DNA from: CAYVQU01 sp964453155
GTDB taxonomy: Bacteria; Chloroflexota; Anaerolineae; Anaerolineales; UBA11858
Reading direction: 5' to 3'
Assembly (NCBI GenBank): GCA_964453155.1
Contig: CAYVQU010000011.1
Span: forward strand, 1-55,384
DNA: 55,384 bases
Both the position numbers and the translations under genes were made by a program. Position 1 is the stretch's first letter. Each line of letters begins with the position of its first letter. This document shows, one piece after another, positions 7,079-15,593 of this stretch. Below the pieces are notes generated by a model. That model was not told where the DNA came from and searched no databases. It saw only the letters and a program-made list of their open reading frames with translations.

Positions 7079-8959
7079 ATGGAAGAAGAACTGTCTTTTT
7101 TACCGTTATTGATCGTTGTATTTCTAGCCTTTATCGTCCCGATTACCTTGTCGCGGTTTAGAAAATTACGCTTGCCAATTGTCGTGGGCGAAATTGTCGC
7201 GGGAATCATCGTCGGTCGCAGTGGTTTCGGGTGGGTGGAACATCATGATATGGTTTTAGATCTGCTGGCCGAATTTGGCTTTGTCTTTTTGATGTTTCTC
7301 TCGGGGATGGAGATTGATTTCTCGAGTTTGGGACTTTCGTTCGGGCAAAAAACCGACCAGGAAACAGAAAATCGTGGCTGGGGACCGGTCTCAATTGGGG
7401 GCCTCAGCTTTGGGTTGACCCTGGCTTCATCGCTGACTTTGGGTTTTATTTTTACCCAATTGGAACTGGTATCCAGCCCGTGGATGATCGCATTGATTTT
7501 GTCCACCACTTCGTTAGGCGTGGTTGTGCCGGTATTAAAAGAACAAGGCCTTAGTACGGGACGGTATGGGCAAAGCCTGTTGGTGGCCGCGCTGATAGCT
7601 GATTTTGCTACGATGCTCCTGATTACGGTAGTTGTAGCAGTCCTATCGGTGGGGCTGACCCTGGATATTTTGTTGATTGGGTTGCTGTTTGTCGCGTTCT
7701 TTTTCATGTACCGTTTTTGGACCGTTTCCTTTGACAAAATCCCAGCTATTGGTCGAATTTTCGAGGAACTTAGCGGGGCCACTTCACAAATTAAAGTGCG
7801 CGCAGCTTTCACGATGATGCTGATCTTTGTAGCCCTCTCCGAAATTCTCGGTACTGAGATTATTCTGGGCGCATTTCTGGCCGGGGCGATTATTTCTCTC
7901 CTGCGTCGTCCTGAAGATGCCGATCTGGTCCACCAGTTGGATGCGATTGGATTTGGTTTCTTTATACCCATTTTCTTCATTATGGTGGGGGTCGATTTCA
8001 ATTTGAGTGTGTTGATGGAATCGGCCTCGGCACTGATCCTGGTCCCCGTTTTGCTGATAGCTGCCATTCTGGTGAAAATTTTGCCAGCACTCGTGTTCCG
8101 CTTGAATTTCAGTTGGCGTGAAACCCTGGGGGCTGGGACCCTCCTTTCTGCGCGGTTATCCCTCATCATCGCCGCCTCGGCCATTGGATTGCGGTTGGGT
8201 GTGATTTCCGAATCGGTCAATTCGGCCATCATTTTAGTGGCGATCATCACAGTGGCCTCGGCCCCCCTTATTTTCAACCGGATTATCCCTAAGTCCCCCA
8301 AACTGGAACGTCGTCCGATCATTGTGGTTGGGGCTGGGCCAGTCGGGCTGACGGTTGCCGAACAGTTGGAAGGGCATAACGAATGGGTCGTTGTTTTGGA
8401 TAATAATTTCAAACGCATAGAACGCGCCTTGGAACGCGGGTTCGAAGCCTTTGAAGCCTGTGTAGATTGCAAAGATGAACCGGTGGCTCCCTATATGGAT
8501 CAAGCCAAATCGTTGGTCTGCGTATATAGTGATGTGAATAAAAATTATGAGGTATGTTATCAGGCCCGCACGACCTTTGGGATCGACCATGTTGTTACCA
8601 AGATCGCTTCTCCGGGAGAGTTGCCGCGGTTTGAAGCCTTGGGGGTGACAACGATGAACGCGGCGGTGGATCAGGCTTCTTTGTTGGCGATCTTAACCCG
8701 CAATCCCGATATGTATGAATTGCTGACTCGCACCACCGATGATAAAGAGGTCCGTGAGATTGTGGTTCGTAACCCCGATTTGTATGGACGGGCCTTAAGT
8801 AGTGTTGATTTACCGGGCGATTTACTCATAATGGCGTTGCGGCGTGGAGATCAATTGCTCGTGCCGCAGGGGACCACAGTGCTAGAAGCTGAAGATCATT
8901 TAACGGTGGTTGGCGCTCTCGAATGTGTCGAGCGCTCACGTCAAATGCTGCGAGCCTAA
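7079..8959 (+). CDS. CPA2-type monovalent cation/proton antiporter with TrkA domains
   Basis: A 626-residue membrane protein of the Kef/Nha-type CPA2 family. Residues 1 to about 395 form 12-13 hydrophobic segments with family features: PIVVGEIVAGIIVGRSGFG in the first third, the discontinuous-helix region LSTTSLGVVVPVLKE, and ILGAFLAGAIISLL. Residues from about 400 form a cytoplasmic Rossmann RCK/TrkA-N domain beginning PIIVVGAGPVGLTVAEQL. A TrkA-C domain ends the protein (DLLIMALRRGDQLLVPQGTTVLEAEDHLTVVG). It likely exchanges K+ or Na+ for H+ and is gated by nucleotide. AGGAG lies upstream of the ATG. A strong hairpin follows the gene. Confidence 0.92.
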   Translation: MEEELSFLPLLIVVFLAFIVPITLSRFRKLRLPIVVGEIVAGIIVGRSGFGWVEHHDMVLDLLAEFGFVFLMFLSGMEIDFSSLGLSFGQKTDQETENRGWGPVSIGGLSFGLTLASSLTLGFIFTQLELVSSPWMIALILSTTSLGVVVPVLKEQGLSTGRYGQSLLVAALIADFATMLLITVVVAVLSVGLTLDILLIGLLFVAFFFMYRFWTVSFDKIPAIGRIFEELSGATSQIKVRAAFTMMLIFVALSEILGTEIILGAFLAGAIISLLRRPEDADLVHQLDAIGFGFFIPIFFIMVGVDFNLSVLMESASALILVPVLLIAAILVKILPALVFRLNFSWRETLGAGTLLSARLSLIIAASAIGLRLGVISESVNSAIILVAIITVASAPLIFNRIIPKSPKLERRPIIVVGAGPVGLTVAEQLEGHNEWVVVLDNNFKRIERALERGFEAFEACVDCKDEPVAPYMDQAKSLVCVYSDVNKNYEVCYQARTTFGIDHVVTKIASPGELPRFEALGVTTMNAAVDQASLLAILTRNPDMYELLTRTTDDKEVREIVVRNPDLYGRALSSVDLPGDLLIMALRRGDQLLVPQGTTVLEAEDHLTVVGALECVERSRQMLRA

Positions 8960-8989
8960 AGGGGAGAATCTAATCTATACGCATTAAAA

Positions 8990-9037
8990 CTGTGGCGGTA
9001 AGCCCCTAATAACTTACCGCCACAGCTTAACGTTTTT
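8990..9037 (+). terminator. Hairpin, probable terminator after the antiporter gene
   Basis: A perfect 13-bp stem CTGTGGCGGTAAG (8990-9002) pairs with CTTACCGCCACAG (9013-9025), followed by TTAACGTTTTTC. The short T-run makes it a plausible terminator for the antiporter transcript. The stem carries the GTGGCGGTA word that also occurs in the bipartite elements elsewhere in the window. Confidence 0.75.
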
Positions 9038-9129
9038 CAGTTTTCGGGTTGGCAAAATTTCAGATTCTGTTTGAAATCTGCTTGAAATTGGTCGTTTGGG
9101 GGCACTTTCCATATCAGGAGGTTGTCAGC

Positions 9130-9843
9130 ATGTCGACTTTACTTCAAAAGCTGATGAAATTTCATAAGTTTCTATCGCTCAATTTGGTTTATCCAATCAC
9201 CCTCTCCACCGGGCTGGTGTTTTTATTCTTCGTCGGGCGAGTTTATCTCAGCGGAGAAGGGACGTACGCTTTTCTAATTTGGAATCTCTTTTTAGCCTGG
9301 ATTCCCTATCTATTTAGTGTCGTGAATTCGGCCATTCATCATGTTCGTCCCAACTGGTGGTGGGCGCATCTGATCCCCGGCGGGCTGTGGTTGCTATTCC
9401 TGCCAAATGCTTTTTACATTATGACCGACCTGATCCACCTGACCAAACGTCAATCTATTCCGATCTGGTATGACGCGGGTTTTCTGGCGATCCTGGCCTG
9501 GACGGGAATCTTTCTAGCGATTGTTTCTCTCCACACAATACGAGGAATCGTTGAGAGCTACACCAATGTTTGGATCGGCCGCGTATTTGTCTTAATTGTG
9601 TTGGGCTTGAGCGGGTTTGGCGTTTACCTGGGTCGTTTTCCCCGCTGGAACAGTTGGGATGTGCTCTCGGACCCCAAAGGCATCATTTATGACTCCCTCG
9701 ACCCCCTGATCAACCCGATCACCAATGCCGATAAGATCGGGTTCATGATCATGTACACTTCTCTTTTTTTAGTGACCTATTTGACTTACGCCTGGTTGCG
9801 GCCGTTTAATCAGCGGGGACAAATTGATCCTGAAAAAGTGTAG
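9130..9843 (+). CDS. DUF1361 domain-containing membrane protein
   Basis: A 237-residue integral membrane protein with about seven hydrophobic segments. The family trait is a conserved loop, here LFLAWIPYLFSVV followed by LFLPNAFYIMTDLIHL, which is typical of DUF1361 proteins as I recall them. Later blocks include GVYLGRFPRWNSWDVL. The function of the family is unknown. The ATG at 9130 is preferred because AGGAGG lies 7 nt upstream (9117-9122); an upstream in-frame ATG at 9049 has no such site. It stands alone between the antiporter terminator and the molybdenum hydroxylase gene. Confidence 0.82.
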   Translation: MSTLLQKLMKFHKFLSLNLVYPITLSTGLVFLFFVGRVYLSGEGTYAFLIWNLFLAWIPYLFSVVNSAIHHVRPNWWWAHLIPGGLWLLFLPNAFYIMTDLIHLTKRQSIPIWYDAGFLAILAWTGIFLAIVSLHTIRGIVESYTNVWIGRVFVLIVLGLSGFGVYLGRFPRWNSWDVLSDPKGIIYDSLDPLINPITNADKIGFMIMYTSLFLVTYLTYAWLRPFNQRGQIDPEKV

Positions 9844-9971
9844 GGTGGTTTACCTTTGAATTGAGCTATTTTTCCAAATTTTCTTAAGGGGGGATTATAT
9901 GGTGTGATATAACATTTTTAGCATCTCAATCCGTGTTCATCCGCGTAAATCCGCGTCCAAAAGAAAATGCT
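9844..9971. repeat. Intergenic phrase repeat before the molybdenum hydroxylase gene
   Basis: Contains the phrase TTCATCCGCGTAAATCCGCG at about 9932-9953, one of a dispersed family also seen at about 15060-15092, 18240-18345, 43150-43212 and 54048-54112. No other clear signal was found. Confidence 0.55.
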
Positions 9972-12674
9972 ATGAATAATCCAATCTCCCTCCACGTCAA
10001 TGGACAAACACATCATTTAACGCTCGATCCCGAAACCCCGTTACTCTTCATCCTCCGTAACGAATTAGGATTGAAAGGAGTTAAATACGGCTGTGGCTCT
10101 GAGCAGTGCGGGGCCTGCAAAGTACTGATCGATGGCCAGGCGGTGCCAACTTGCAAATTGCCGGTAAAAAATGTCGTCGGGATGGAGATAATTACCATAG
10201 AAGGATTGGGAACGCCAGAAAAATTGCATCCGATCCAAGAGGCTTTCATTGTAGAGCAGGCGCTCCAATGTGGCTACTGCACCACGGGGATGATCACTGC
10301 CGCCCAAGGTTTGCTCAATCAGATCCGGTATCCCACTGATGAAGAAATCCGTACGGGAATGGCTGAAAATCTCTGCCGCTGTGGAGTCCACGAGCGGGTA
10401 AGACGAGCTATTAAACTGCGAGTGGGGCGGCTGGATGGGGCACCGATTTATGAAGTAGTTGAGGATGAAAGCAGCATTCACCCCCCTCCAGCTCCGGGGA
10501 GAACGGTGGAGTTGCCAAGTTCAATTCTGCGCAATCCGGCGTTGGATGCGTGGATTCGGATCAATCCGGATGGCACGATCTCGGTATTTACCGGCAAAGT
10601 TGAATTTGGGCAGGGGATCAAAACAGCTCTGGCCCAGATCGCGGCCGATGAATTAGATGTCTCCCTGGAACGCATTCGGATGGAAACGGTTGATTCGGGC
10701 TATTCCCCGAATGAAGGGCTGACGGTTGGCTCCATGTCCTTAGAAACCTCGGGGAACAGCATTCGGATTGCCGCCGCCGAAGCGCGTTACATTCTCCTCA
10801 CGATCGCGTTTGAAGAACTCGAAGCCTCGCTAGAGCGGTTGGTCGTCACCGATGGCACGATTACTGACCCGGTTTCGGGGCGGACCACGACTTATTGGAA
10901 TTTATTCGGCGGCCAGCGGTTTGGGCACCAGATAAAGGGTTGGGGGCAGCCAAAATTAACCGGAGATTACACTCAAATTGGCCAACCAGTCCCCCGCCTC
11001 GATTTAACCGAGAAAGTAACCGGAACGCCGGTTTATGTCCACGACCTTGACTTTCCTGGGCTGGTCCATGCCCGCGTAATCCGCCCACCGCATTATGCCG
11101 CCCGGCTGGAAAAAATTGATTTAAGCGCGGTTCAGGAAATGCCCGGCGTGGTTGAAATCATTCAAGATGGCAGATTTCTAGCCGTGGTGGCAGAAACCGA
11201 AATTCAGGTGGTCACCGCGGCAGAAAAACTTCAGACCAGTGTCACCTGGGCCGGCCAACTTGATATCCCTCCCCAATCTGAAATCTACGCCCACCTGCTC
11301 AGTCAACCGGCAAAATCGTATCTCATTGTTGACGGTACTTCCACTGATGATCCAATCCCCGCACCCAAAACGCCTCCCAGTACCAAAACACTATCAGCCA
11401 CATACTACCGGCCCTATCAGATGCATGCGTCCCTGGCGCCCTCTGCGGCCGGGGCCCAGTACGAAGCTGGCAAACTTACTGTGTGGGGGCACAGCCAGGG
11501 CGTGTACCCAATTCGGTCGGCGCTTGCACCGGTTTTGGGACTAAATGAAGCCGATATCCGGGTGATTCAAACTGAAGGATCGGGTTGTTATGGGCATAAC
11601 GGGGCCGATGATGCCGCCCTGGACGCCGCGCTTATTGCCCGAAAAATGGAAGGGGTGCCCGTATCCGTGAAATGGACCCAGGCCGATGAACACACCTGGG
11701 AACCCTACGGTCCGGCAATGATCATGAAAATGCAGGCCAGCCTCAGCTCAGAGGGTGAAGTTATCGCCTGGAACCATGATATTTGGAGCTATCCCCATTT
11801 AGGTCGCCCCCGTCCTGGTGATCCGACTTCTGATTTAATCGCTGCCTGGCATCTGGCGGAACCCTTCGAGAAAACCAAACGTCTCCCCATGCATGCCAGC
11901 CATATCGGGGCCCATCGCAACGCTGACCCATTGTATGCCTTCGCCAACAAACGAATCGTCAAGCATTTTGTTCAAAATAGTCCGCTGCGAACCTCGGCCA
12001 TGAGAGGCTTAGGGGCATACGCCAATGTTTTTGCAATCGAATCCTTTATAGACGAGTTAGCCCACGCGGCGGGAATTGATCCAGTTGAATTTCGTCTGAG
12101 AAATCTCCAGGATGATGGCGCCCAGGGCGCACGGGCCAAAGCTGTCATCCGAGCTGTGGCGGAGAAAGCGGGTTGGCAACCTCAGTATGAACTCGGAGAA
12201 AATCGCGGTCGCGGCATCGCATTTGCGCAGTACAAAAATCGGCAGTGTTATGCGGCCGTGGTCATCGAGCTGCATGTGGATACCCAAACTGGGGCAATCC
12301 AACTCGAACGAGCCGTCATCGCCGCCGACGCGGGCCAAATTGTCAACCCCGATGGACTGAGCAACCAACTCGAGGGTGGTTTCGTCCAAGCCGCGAGTTG
12401 GACTCTTCTGGAACAGGTCGATTTCGACGAAACTGGCATCCAGAGCCGAGATTGGGACAGCTACCCCATCTTGCGCTTCCCCGATATCCCAAAAATTGAA
12501 GTTGTTCTCATCGATCGCCCGGAGATGCCGTTCTTAGGGGCCGGTGAAGCAACGCAAGGTCCCACTCCGGCCGCGATTGCGAACGCGGTTTATGCTGCGG
12601 TGGGGGTGCGGTTGCGGGAGATCCCGTTTGTGCCAGAGCGGGTGTTGGCGGCGATCAACAGCCCCTCACCCTAG
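9972..12674 (+). CDS. Fused molybdenum hydroxylase (2Fe-2S subunit + molybdopterin subunit, IorAB-like)
   Basis: A 900-residue xanthine-oxidase-family enzyme. Residues 1-150 carry both iron-sulfur sites: plant-type cysteines 41, 46, 49 and 61 (CGSEQCGACK...C) and the second site cysteines 100, 103, 135 and 137 (CGYC...CRC). The rest is the molybdopterin-cytosine-dinucleotide subunit in the isoquinoline-1-oxidoreductase (IorB) style, with GKVEFGQG, VTGTPVYVHDL, RTSAMRGLGAYANVFAIESF and a C-terminal GAGEATQGPTPAAIANAV that holds the catalytic-type Glu. There is no FAD domain, so electrons probably leave to a cytochrome or quinone-linked carrier. No Tat signal is visible. The substrate is unknown; N-heterocycles or aldehydes are typical. 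The start is the ATG at 9972, just before the 2Fe-2S domain, with only a weak ribosome binding site. Confidence 0.9.
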   Translation: MNNPISLHVNGQTHHLTLDPETPLLFILRNELGLKGVKYGCGSEQCGACKVLIDGQAVPTCKLPVKNVVGMEIITIEGLGTPEKLHPIQEAFIVEQALQCGYCTTGMITAAQGLLNQIRYPTDEEIRTGMAENLCRCGVHERVRRAIKLRVGRLDGAPIYEVVEDESSIHPPPAPGRTVELPSSILRNPALDAWIRINPDGTISVFTGKVEFGQGIKTALAQIAADELDVSLERIRMETVDSGYSPNEGLTVGSMSLETSGNSIRIAAAEARYILLTIAFEELEASLERLVVTDGTITDPVSGRTTTYWNLFGGQRFGHQIKGWGQPKLTGDYTQIGQPVPRLDLTEKVTGTPVYVHDLDFPGLVHARVIRPPHYAARLEKIDLSAVQEMPGVVEIIQDGRFLAVVAETEIQVVTAAEKLQTSVTWAGQLDIPPQSEIYAHLLSQPAKSYLIVDGTSTDDPIPAPKTPPSTKTLSATYYRPYQMHASLAPSAAGAQYEAGKLTVWGHSQGVYPIRSALAPVLGLNEADIRVIQTEGSGCYGHNGADDAALDAALIARKMEGVPVSVKWTQADEHTWEPYGPAMIMKMQASLSSEGEVIAWNHDIWSYPHLGRPRPGDPTSDLIAAWHLAEPFEKTKRLPMHASHIGAHRNADPLYAFANKRIVKHFVQNSPLRTSAMRGLGAYANVFAIESFIDELAHAAGIDPVEFRLRNLQDDGAQGARAKAVIRAVAEKAGWQPQYELGENRGRGIAFAQYKNRQCYAAVVIELHVDTQTGAIQLERAVIAADAGQIVNPDGLSNQLEGGFVQAASWTLLEQVDFDETGIQSRDWDSYPILRFPDIPKIEVVLIDRPEMPFLGAGEATQGPTPAAIANAVYAAVGVRLREIPFVPERVLAAINSPSP

Positions 12675-12688
12675 ATGATGTGAATCAA

Positions 12689-12721
12689 AAACCCCGCTGA
12701 AATCTCAGCGGGGTTATTTTT
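12689..12721. terminator. Bidirectional intrinsic terminator
   Basis: An 11-bp stem AACCCCGCTGA/TCAGCGGGGTT (12690-12700 and 12704-12714) has an AATC-type loop. It is flanked by AAAA on the left and ATTTTT on the right. It lies between the convergent molybdenum hydroxylase and DEAD-box helicase genes and can end both transcripts. Confidence 0.92.
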
Positions 12722-14403
12722 CAAGCTCGTTCTACGGTCACACTCTCCATCTGGCGGACCCGGTAAGAGCCGGTTTTGCTCAGAACCTGGGCCACATACT
12801 GCTCGGGGATATCAACCACAGTGTGTTTATCCTGAATGAAGATTTTTCCAATGATTTTGCCGGGAATTTCAGCATGGCTGGCAATCGAACCCACGATATC
12901 TTGCGGTCGGACGCCATCTTTGCGGCCCGTATTCAGGCTCACGCGGACCATGCCGTCTTCATGGGACACTTTGCTATGCCGATTGCCACCATGGCGACCT
13001 TTTTTCCCTTTGACAAAAACTCTACGATTGCCACGCTCGCGGCCGCGGCCCCGGTCACGATTGCCACGACTCTGAGACCGCATTTTGACCTCACTGATAT
13101 TTTCAATGGGGCGTTGTTTTTCTTCGGCCCGAGCCAATTTCAAGGCTACTGCGGCAATTAACATGGGATCATGTCCAGCTTCAACAAAATCGGCAACCAT
13201 GGCTTTCTCTTTGCTGCAGCGATCGCGTTTAATCCACATGTCTACCTGTTGGAGCAGCCCGCTATCGCGATGGCTTAGGATTTCTGCTTCAGTCGGTAAA
13301 TTGGCTTTGCTAATTCTCTGTTTCGTGTATTTCTCGATGCGACCCAAGCGCCACTGTTCGGCAGGGGTAACCAACGAAATGGCGATGCCATCTTTACCTG
13401 CCCGACCGGTGCGCCCGATGCGGTGGACGTAGGCTTCGACCTCGTAAGGCAGGTCGTAGTTGAAAACGTGGGAAATATCGTCGATATCCAGGCCGCGGGC
13501 AGCCACATCGGTGGCGACCAGCACCTTGACCTGATGTTTTCGGAAACGGTTTAGGACGCGTTCCCGGGCATCCTGACTGAGATCGCCGTTCAGGGCTTCG
13601 GCCGAATATCCGCGCGAAGCCAGTGCATTGGCCAGTTCATCGGAACCGATGCGAGTTTTTGCAAAAATTAGAGCGGAAGTAATGTCTTCAACTTCAAATA
13701 GACGGGTGAGCGCCGCGGTTTTGTCAAACTGATTGACCAAATAGTAGCGTTGCTCAATGCTTTGCACCGTAAGTTGTTGGCTTTTGACAGTGATAGCTTG
13801 CGGTTCTCGCAAATATTTATCGGCCAGGCGGCGAATGGCAGGGGGCATGGTGGCCGAAAACAGAGTAGTTTGCCGCGTTTCGGGCGTTTCTTTTAGGATG
13901 GTTTCAATATCTTCGATGAATCCCATGCTGAGCATTTCGTCGGCTTCGTCGAGGACCACGGTGTGGACGGCATTGATATTGAGGTCACCGCGTTTGATAA
14001 GATCGATCAATCGGCCGGGGGTGCCTACCACAATGTCCACGCCATCTCGCAGGCGGCGGATCTGGCGTCCATAGGATGAACCCCCATAAACGGGTAATAC
14101 CCGCACCCGGTGGTGTTTCCCATATTCATAAACCGTATTGGACACTTGCATCGCGAGTTCCCGCGTGGGGGTCACAACCAGGGCCTGGACGCTGACAATC
14201 GATTTGTCCAGATTATTTAAAATCGGCAATGCAAACGCGGCGGTCTTGCCAGTGCCCGTTTGGGCCTGACCGATGACATCCTGTCCGGACAGCATTACGG
14301 GGATAACTTGTTGTTGGATGGGGGTGGGGGTTTGGTAGCCCCGCTCGACAACGGTCTGCACCAGTTCGGGTTGCAGGTTAAACTGTGTAAAATCGGTATT
14401 CAT
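12721..14403 (-). CDS. deaD: DEAD-box ATP-dependent RNA helicase with DbpA-type RNA-binding domain
   Basis: A 560-residue CsdA/DeaD-like helicase acting on structured RNA, for example in ribosome assembly or cold adaptation. Motifs in order from the chosen start: Q motif TPIQ near 27-30, Walker A AQTGTGKT (47-54), PTRELA, TPGRL, the DEAD box (152-155), SAT (183-185), then the second RecA domain with VATDVAARGLDID and HRIGRTGR. A basic Arg/Gly-rich linker (RGNRDRGRGRERGNRR) is followed by a C-terminal DbpA/CsdA-type RNA-binding domain with PQDIVGSIA and GKIIGKIFI. The ATG at 14403 follows AGGAG; a longer frame to 14472 is rejected. The leader is about 350 nt long and contains a terminator, see the separate entry. 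Confidence 0.95.
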   Translation of the reverse strand: MNTDFTQFNLQPELVQTVVERGYQTPTPIQQQVIPVMLSGQDVIGQAQTGTGKTAAFALPILNNLDKSIVSVQALVVTPTRELAMQVSNTVYEYGKHHRVRVLPVYGGSSYGRQIRRLRDGVDIVVGTPGRLIDLIKRGDLNINAVHTVVLDEADEMLSMGFIEDIETILKETPETRQTTLFSATMPPAIRRLADKYLREPQAITVKSQQLTVQSIEQRYYLVNQFDKTAALTRLFEVEDITSALIFAKTRIGSDELANALASRGYSAEALNGDLSQDARERVLNRFRKHQVKVLVATDVAARGLDIDDISHVFNYDLPYEVEAYVHRIGRTGRAGKDGIAISLVTPAEQWRLGRIEKYTKQRISKANLPTEAEILSHRDSGLLQQVDMWIKRDRCSKEKAMVADFVEAGHDPMLIAAVALKLARAEEKQRPIENISEVKMRSQSRGNRDRGRGRERGNRRVFVKGKKGRHGGNRHSKVSHEDGMVRVSLNTGRKDGVRPQDIVGSIASHAEIPGKIIGKIFIQDKHTVVDIPEQYVAQVLSKTGSYRVRQMESVTVERA

Positions 14404-14788
14404 TTTTGCTCCTGTTTCGCTATTTCTAGCGATAAATTTCGGCCTGAGAATACGCGTGGTTAGGTCTCTCAACCGAAACTTGTCTAGCCCAAGTTATTTC
14501 TTGGACCACTTACGTTTTGACGATCCGCAGCAACTTTTACAAGCTGCAACCCTAATGTTGATCCCCAGGTGACTCGTCTGTAAGTGGAGCGCAATGACTG
14601 CGATTTTACTTCTGTGAGCGTACCGGGCAACAAAAAAGCCCGTCCAAGCGGGCAACCCATTGGAATTTCAAAACTACGAATAAATGCTTTGCAGAGTGTT
14701 ATTGCTATTTAGCTATCAAAATTTCTGCAAAATTGGGCCCATTTCTGGGCAACCCGGCGGAGTATAACACGTTTTCAGTAGGTGGCAA
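14404..14788 (-). promoter_or_regulatory. Long deaD leader with promoter and internal terminator
   Basis: Minus strand. A promoter with -35 TTGCCA (14783-14788), a 16-bp spacer and extended -10 TGTTATACT (TATACT at 14761-14766) would start RNA near 14755. About 105 nt into the leader is an intrinsic terminator: GCCCG stem with a CGGGC partner (14638-14653) followed by a run of six U (14632-14637). deaD translation begins about 230 nt further on. Between them are further dyads such as GCAGC...GCTGC (about 14529-14549). No gene sits upstream on this strand that the terminator could serve, so premature termination (attenuation) of deaD is the simplest reading. Confidence 0.6.
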
Positions 14789-15095
14789 GGGGCTGGAACG
14801 CGGCGGATAGGGTAATCGCATGTAACCTTAAACGGCAGTTAAAACTGCAACGACAACTGCGAAGTCGCCCGGAGTTCATACTGAGCAAGTCGAAGTGGCG
14901 ACTGAGTTTCAACCTGCGAAGGCAGGTTTTTCCAGCGCATATGCGCCAGTTGCTGCGACTTCAGTCGCCTTGTTTTCATGAACATGCGATTGCCCTAACG
15001 CGGCGGACACAGATATTGCCGGTTAGCGCGCATATTTTTATAGGCAAAACAAAATCAGCATTCATCCGCTGAATCCGCGTGACCTGCGTTCTATT
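14785..15095. repeat. Cluster of short palindromic words (REP-like) in a gene-free region
   Basis: About 300 bp without a gene, packed with short palindromic words: GCAGTTAAAACTGC (14834-14847), CCTGCGAAGGCAGG (about 14914-14927), GCGCATATGCGC (about 14936-14947) and GCGACTTCAGTCGC (about 14956-14969). It also has AGTCGAAGTGGCGACT, then the ATTCATCCGCTGAATCCGCG phrase (15060-15079). The words look like REP-type intergenic repeats. Small open frames through here have no protein character. Confidence 0.55.
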
Positions 15096-15118
15096 TTAAA
15101 AATCGGGTAAGATTCCTC

Positions 15119-15149
15119 TTGACTTCGAGTCAACTCTAACTTGTAGAAT
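15119..15149 (+). promoter_or_regulatory. MerR-type promoter with 19-bp spacer and operator dyad
   Basis: -35 TTGACT (15119-15124) and -10 TAGAAT (15144-15149) are separated by exactly 19 bp, the over-long spacing diagnostic of promoters activated by MerR-family proteins. The spacer carries the dyad TTCGAGT-CA-ACTCTAA (15124-15139). Its GAGT/ACTC core resembles operators of NmlR/AdhR-type members. The predicted start point falls at or next to the MerR gene ATG. Confidence 0.82.
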
Positions 15150-15156
15150 GGAGACC

Positions 15157-15528
15157 ATGATGTCAGGCATTACGATTCAACAAGCGGCAAAACAAACTGG
15201 ATTGACCACCCACTCCCTGCGGTATTACGAGCAGATCGAATTGATCCCAGCAGTGGAACGCGGGGCCAACGGCCATCGCCGCTATCAAAAAACGGATTTA
15301 GGCTGGATTGATTACGTCCTCTGCCTCAAAGTGGTCGGAATGCCGCTAGAGGATATCAAGCGTTATGTCAAACTTCAGACTGAAGCTGATGATGCTTCTC
15401 TGCCCGAGCGTCTTGAATTACTTGAAACTCATCGGGCAGCAATTCACCAACAGATTGATGATCTCCAGGCCAACTTGGGGATGATTGAAAATAAAATCGA
15501 ACGATATCGAGAGTTGATGCCTGAATAA
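15157..15528 (+). CDS. MerR-family transcriptional regulator (aldehyde-responsive type)
   Basis: A 123-residue MerR regulator. The N-terminal winged helix reads ITIQQAAKQTGLTTHSLRYYEQIELI, then the wing with GHRRYQKTDLGWIDYVLCLKVVGMPLEDIKRYV. The C-terminal part is a dimerisation coiled coil (RAAIHQQIDDLQANLGMIENKIERYRELM). The protein contains only one Cys (in YVLCLK), and no metal-binding Cys cluster, as in AdhR/NmlR-like members that answer to aldehydes or electrophiles. The start is set at 15157 because the -10 box ends at 15149, so the ATG at 15148 would lie outside the mRNA. ATG 15160 is the alternative. The aldo/keto reductase 65 bp downstream is the likely target and part of the same transcript. 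Confidence 0.88.
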   Translation: MMSGITIQQAAKQTGLTTHSLRYYEQIELIPAVERGANGHRRYQKTDLGWIDYVLCLKVVGMPLEDIKRYVKLQTEADDASLPERLELLETHRAAIHQQIDDLQANLGMIENKIERYRELMPE

Positions 15529-15593
15529 GCAATATGGGTATCAATGTGCCGCGTGAGTTCTCAAGTGGTATCAGGCTGAACACGGAGTAGAAT

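Noticed and set aside
14782..15072. A 96-codon plus-strand frame in the REP-like cluster
   Set aside because: The frame reads through palindromic repeats, has no ribosome binding site and no recognisable protein features.
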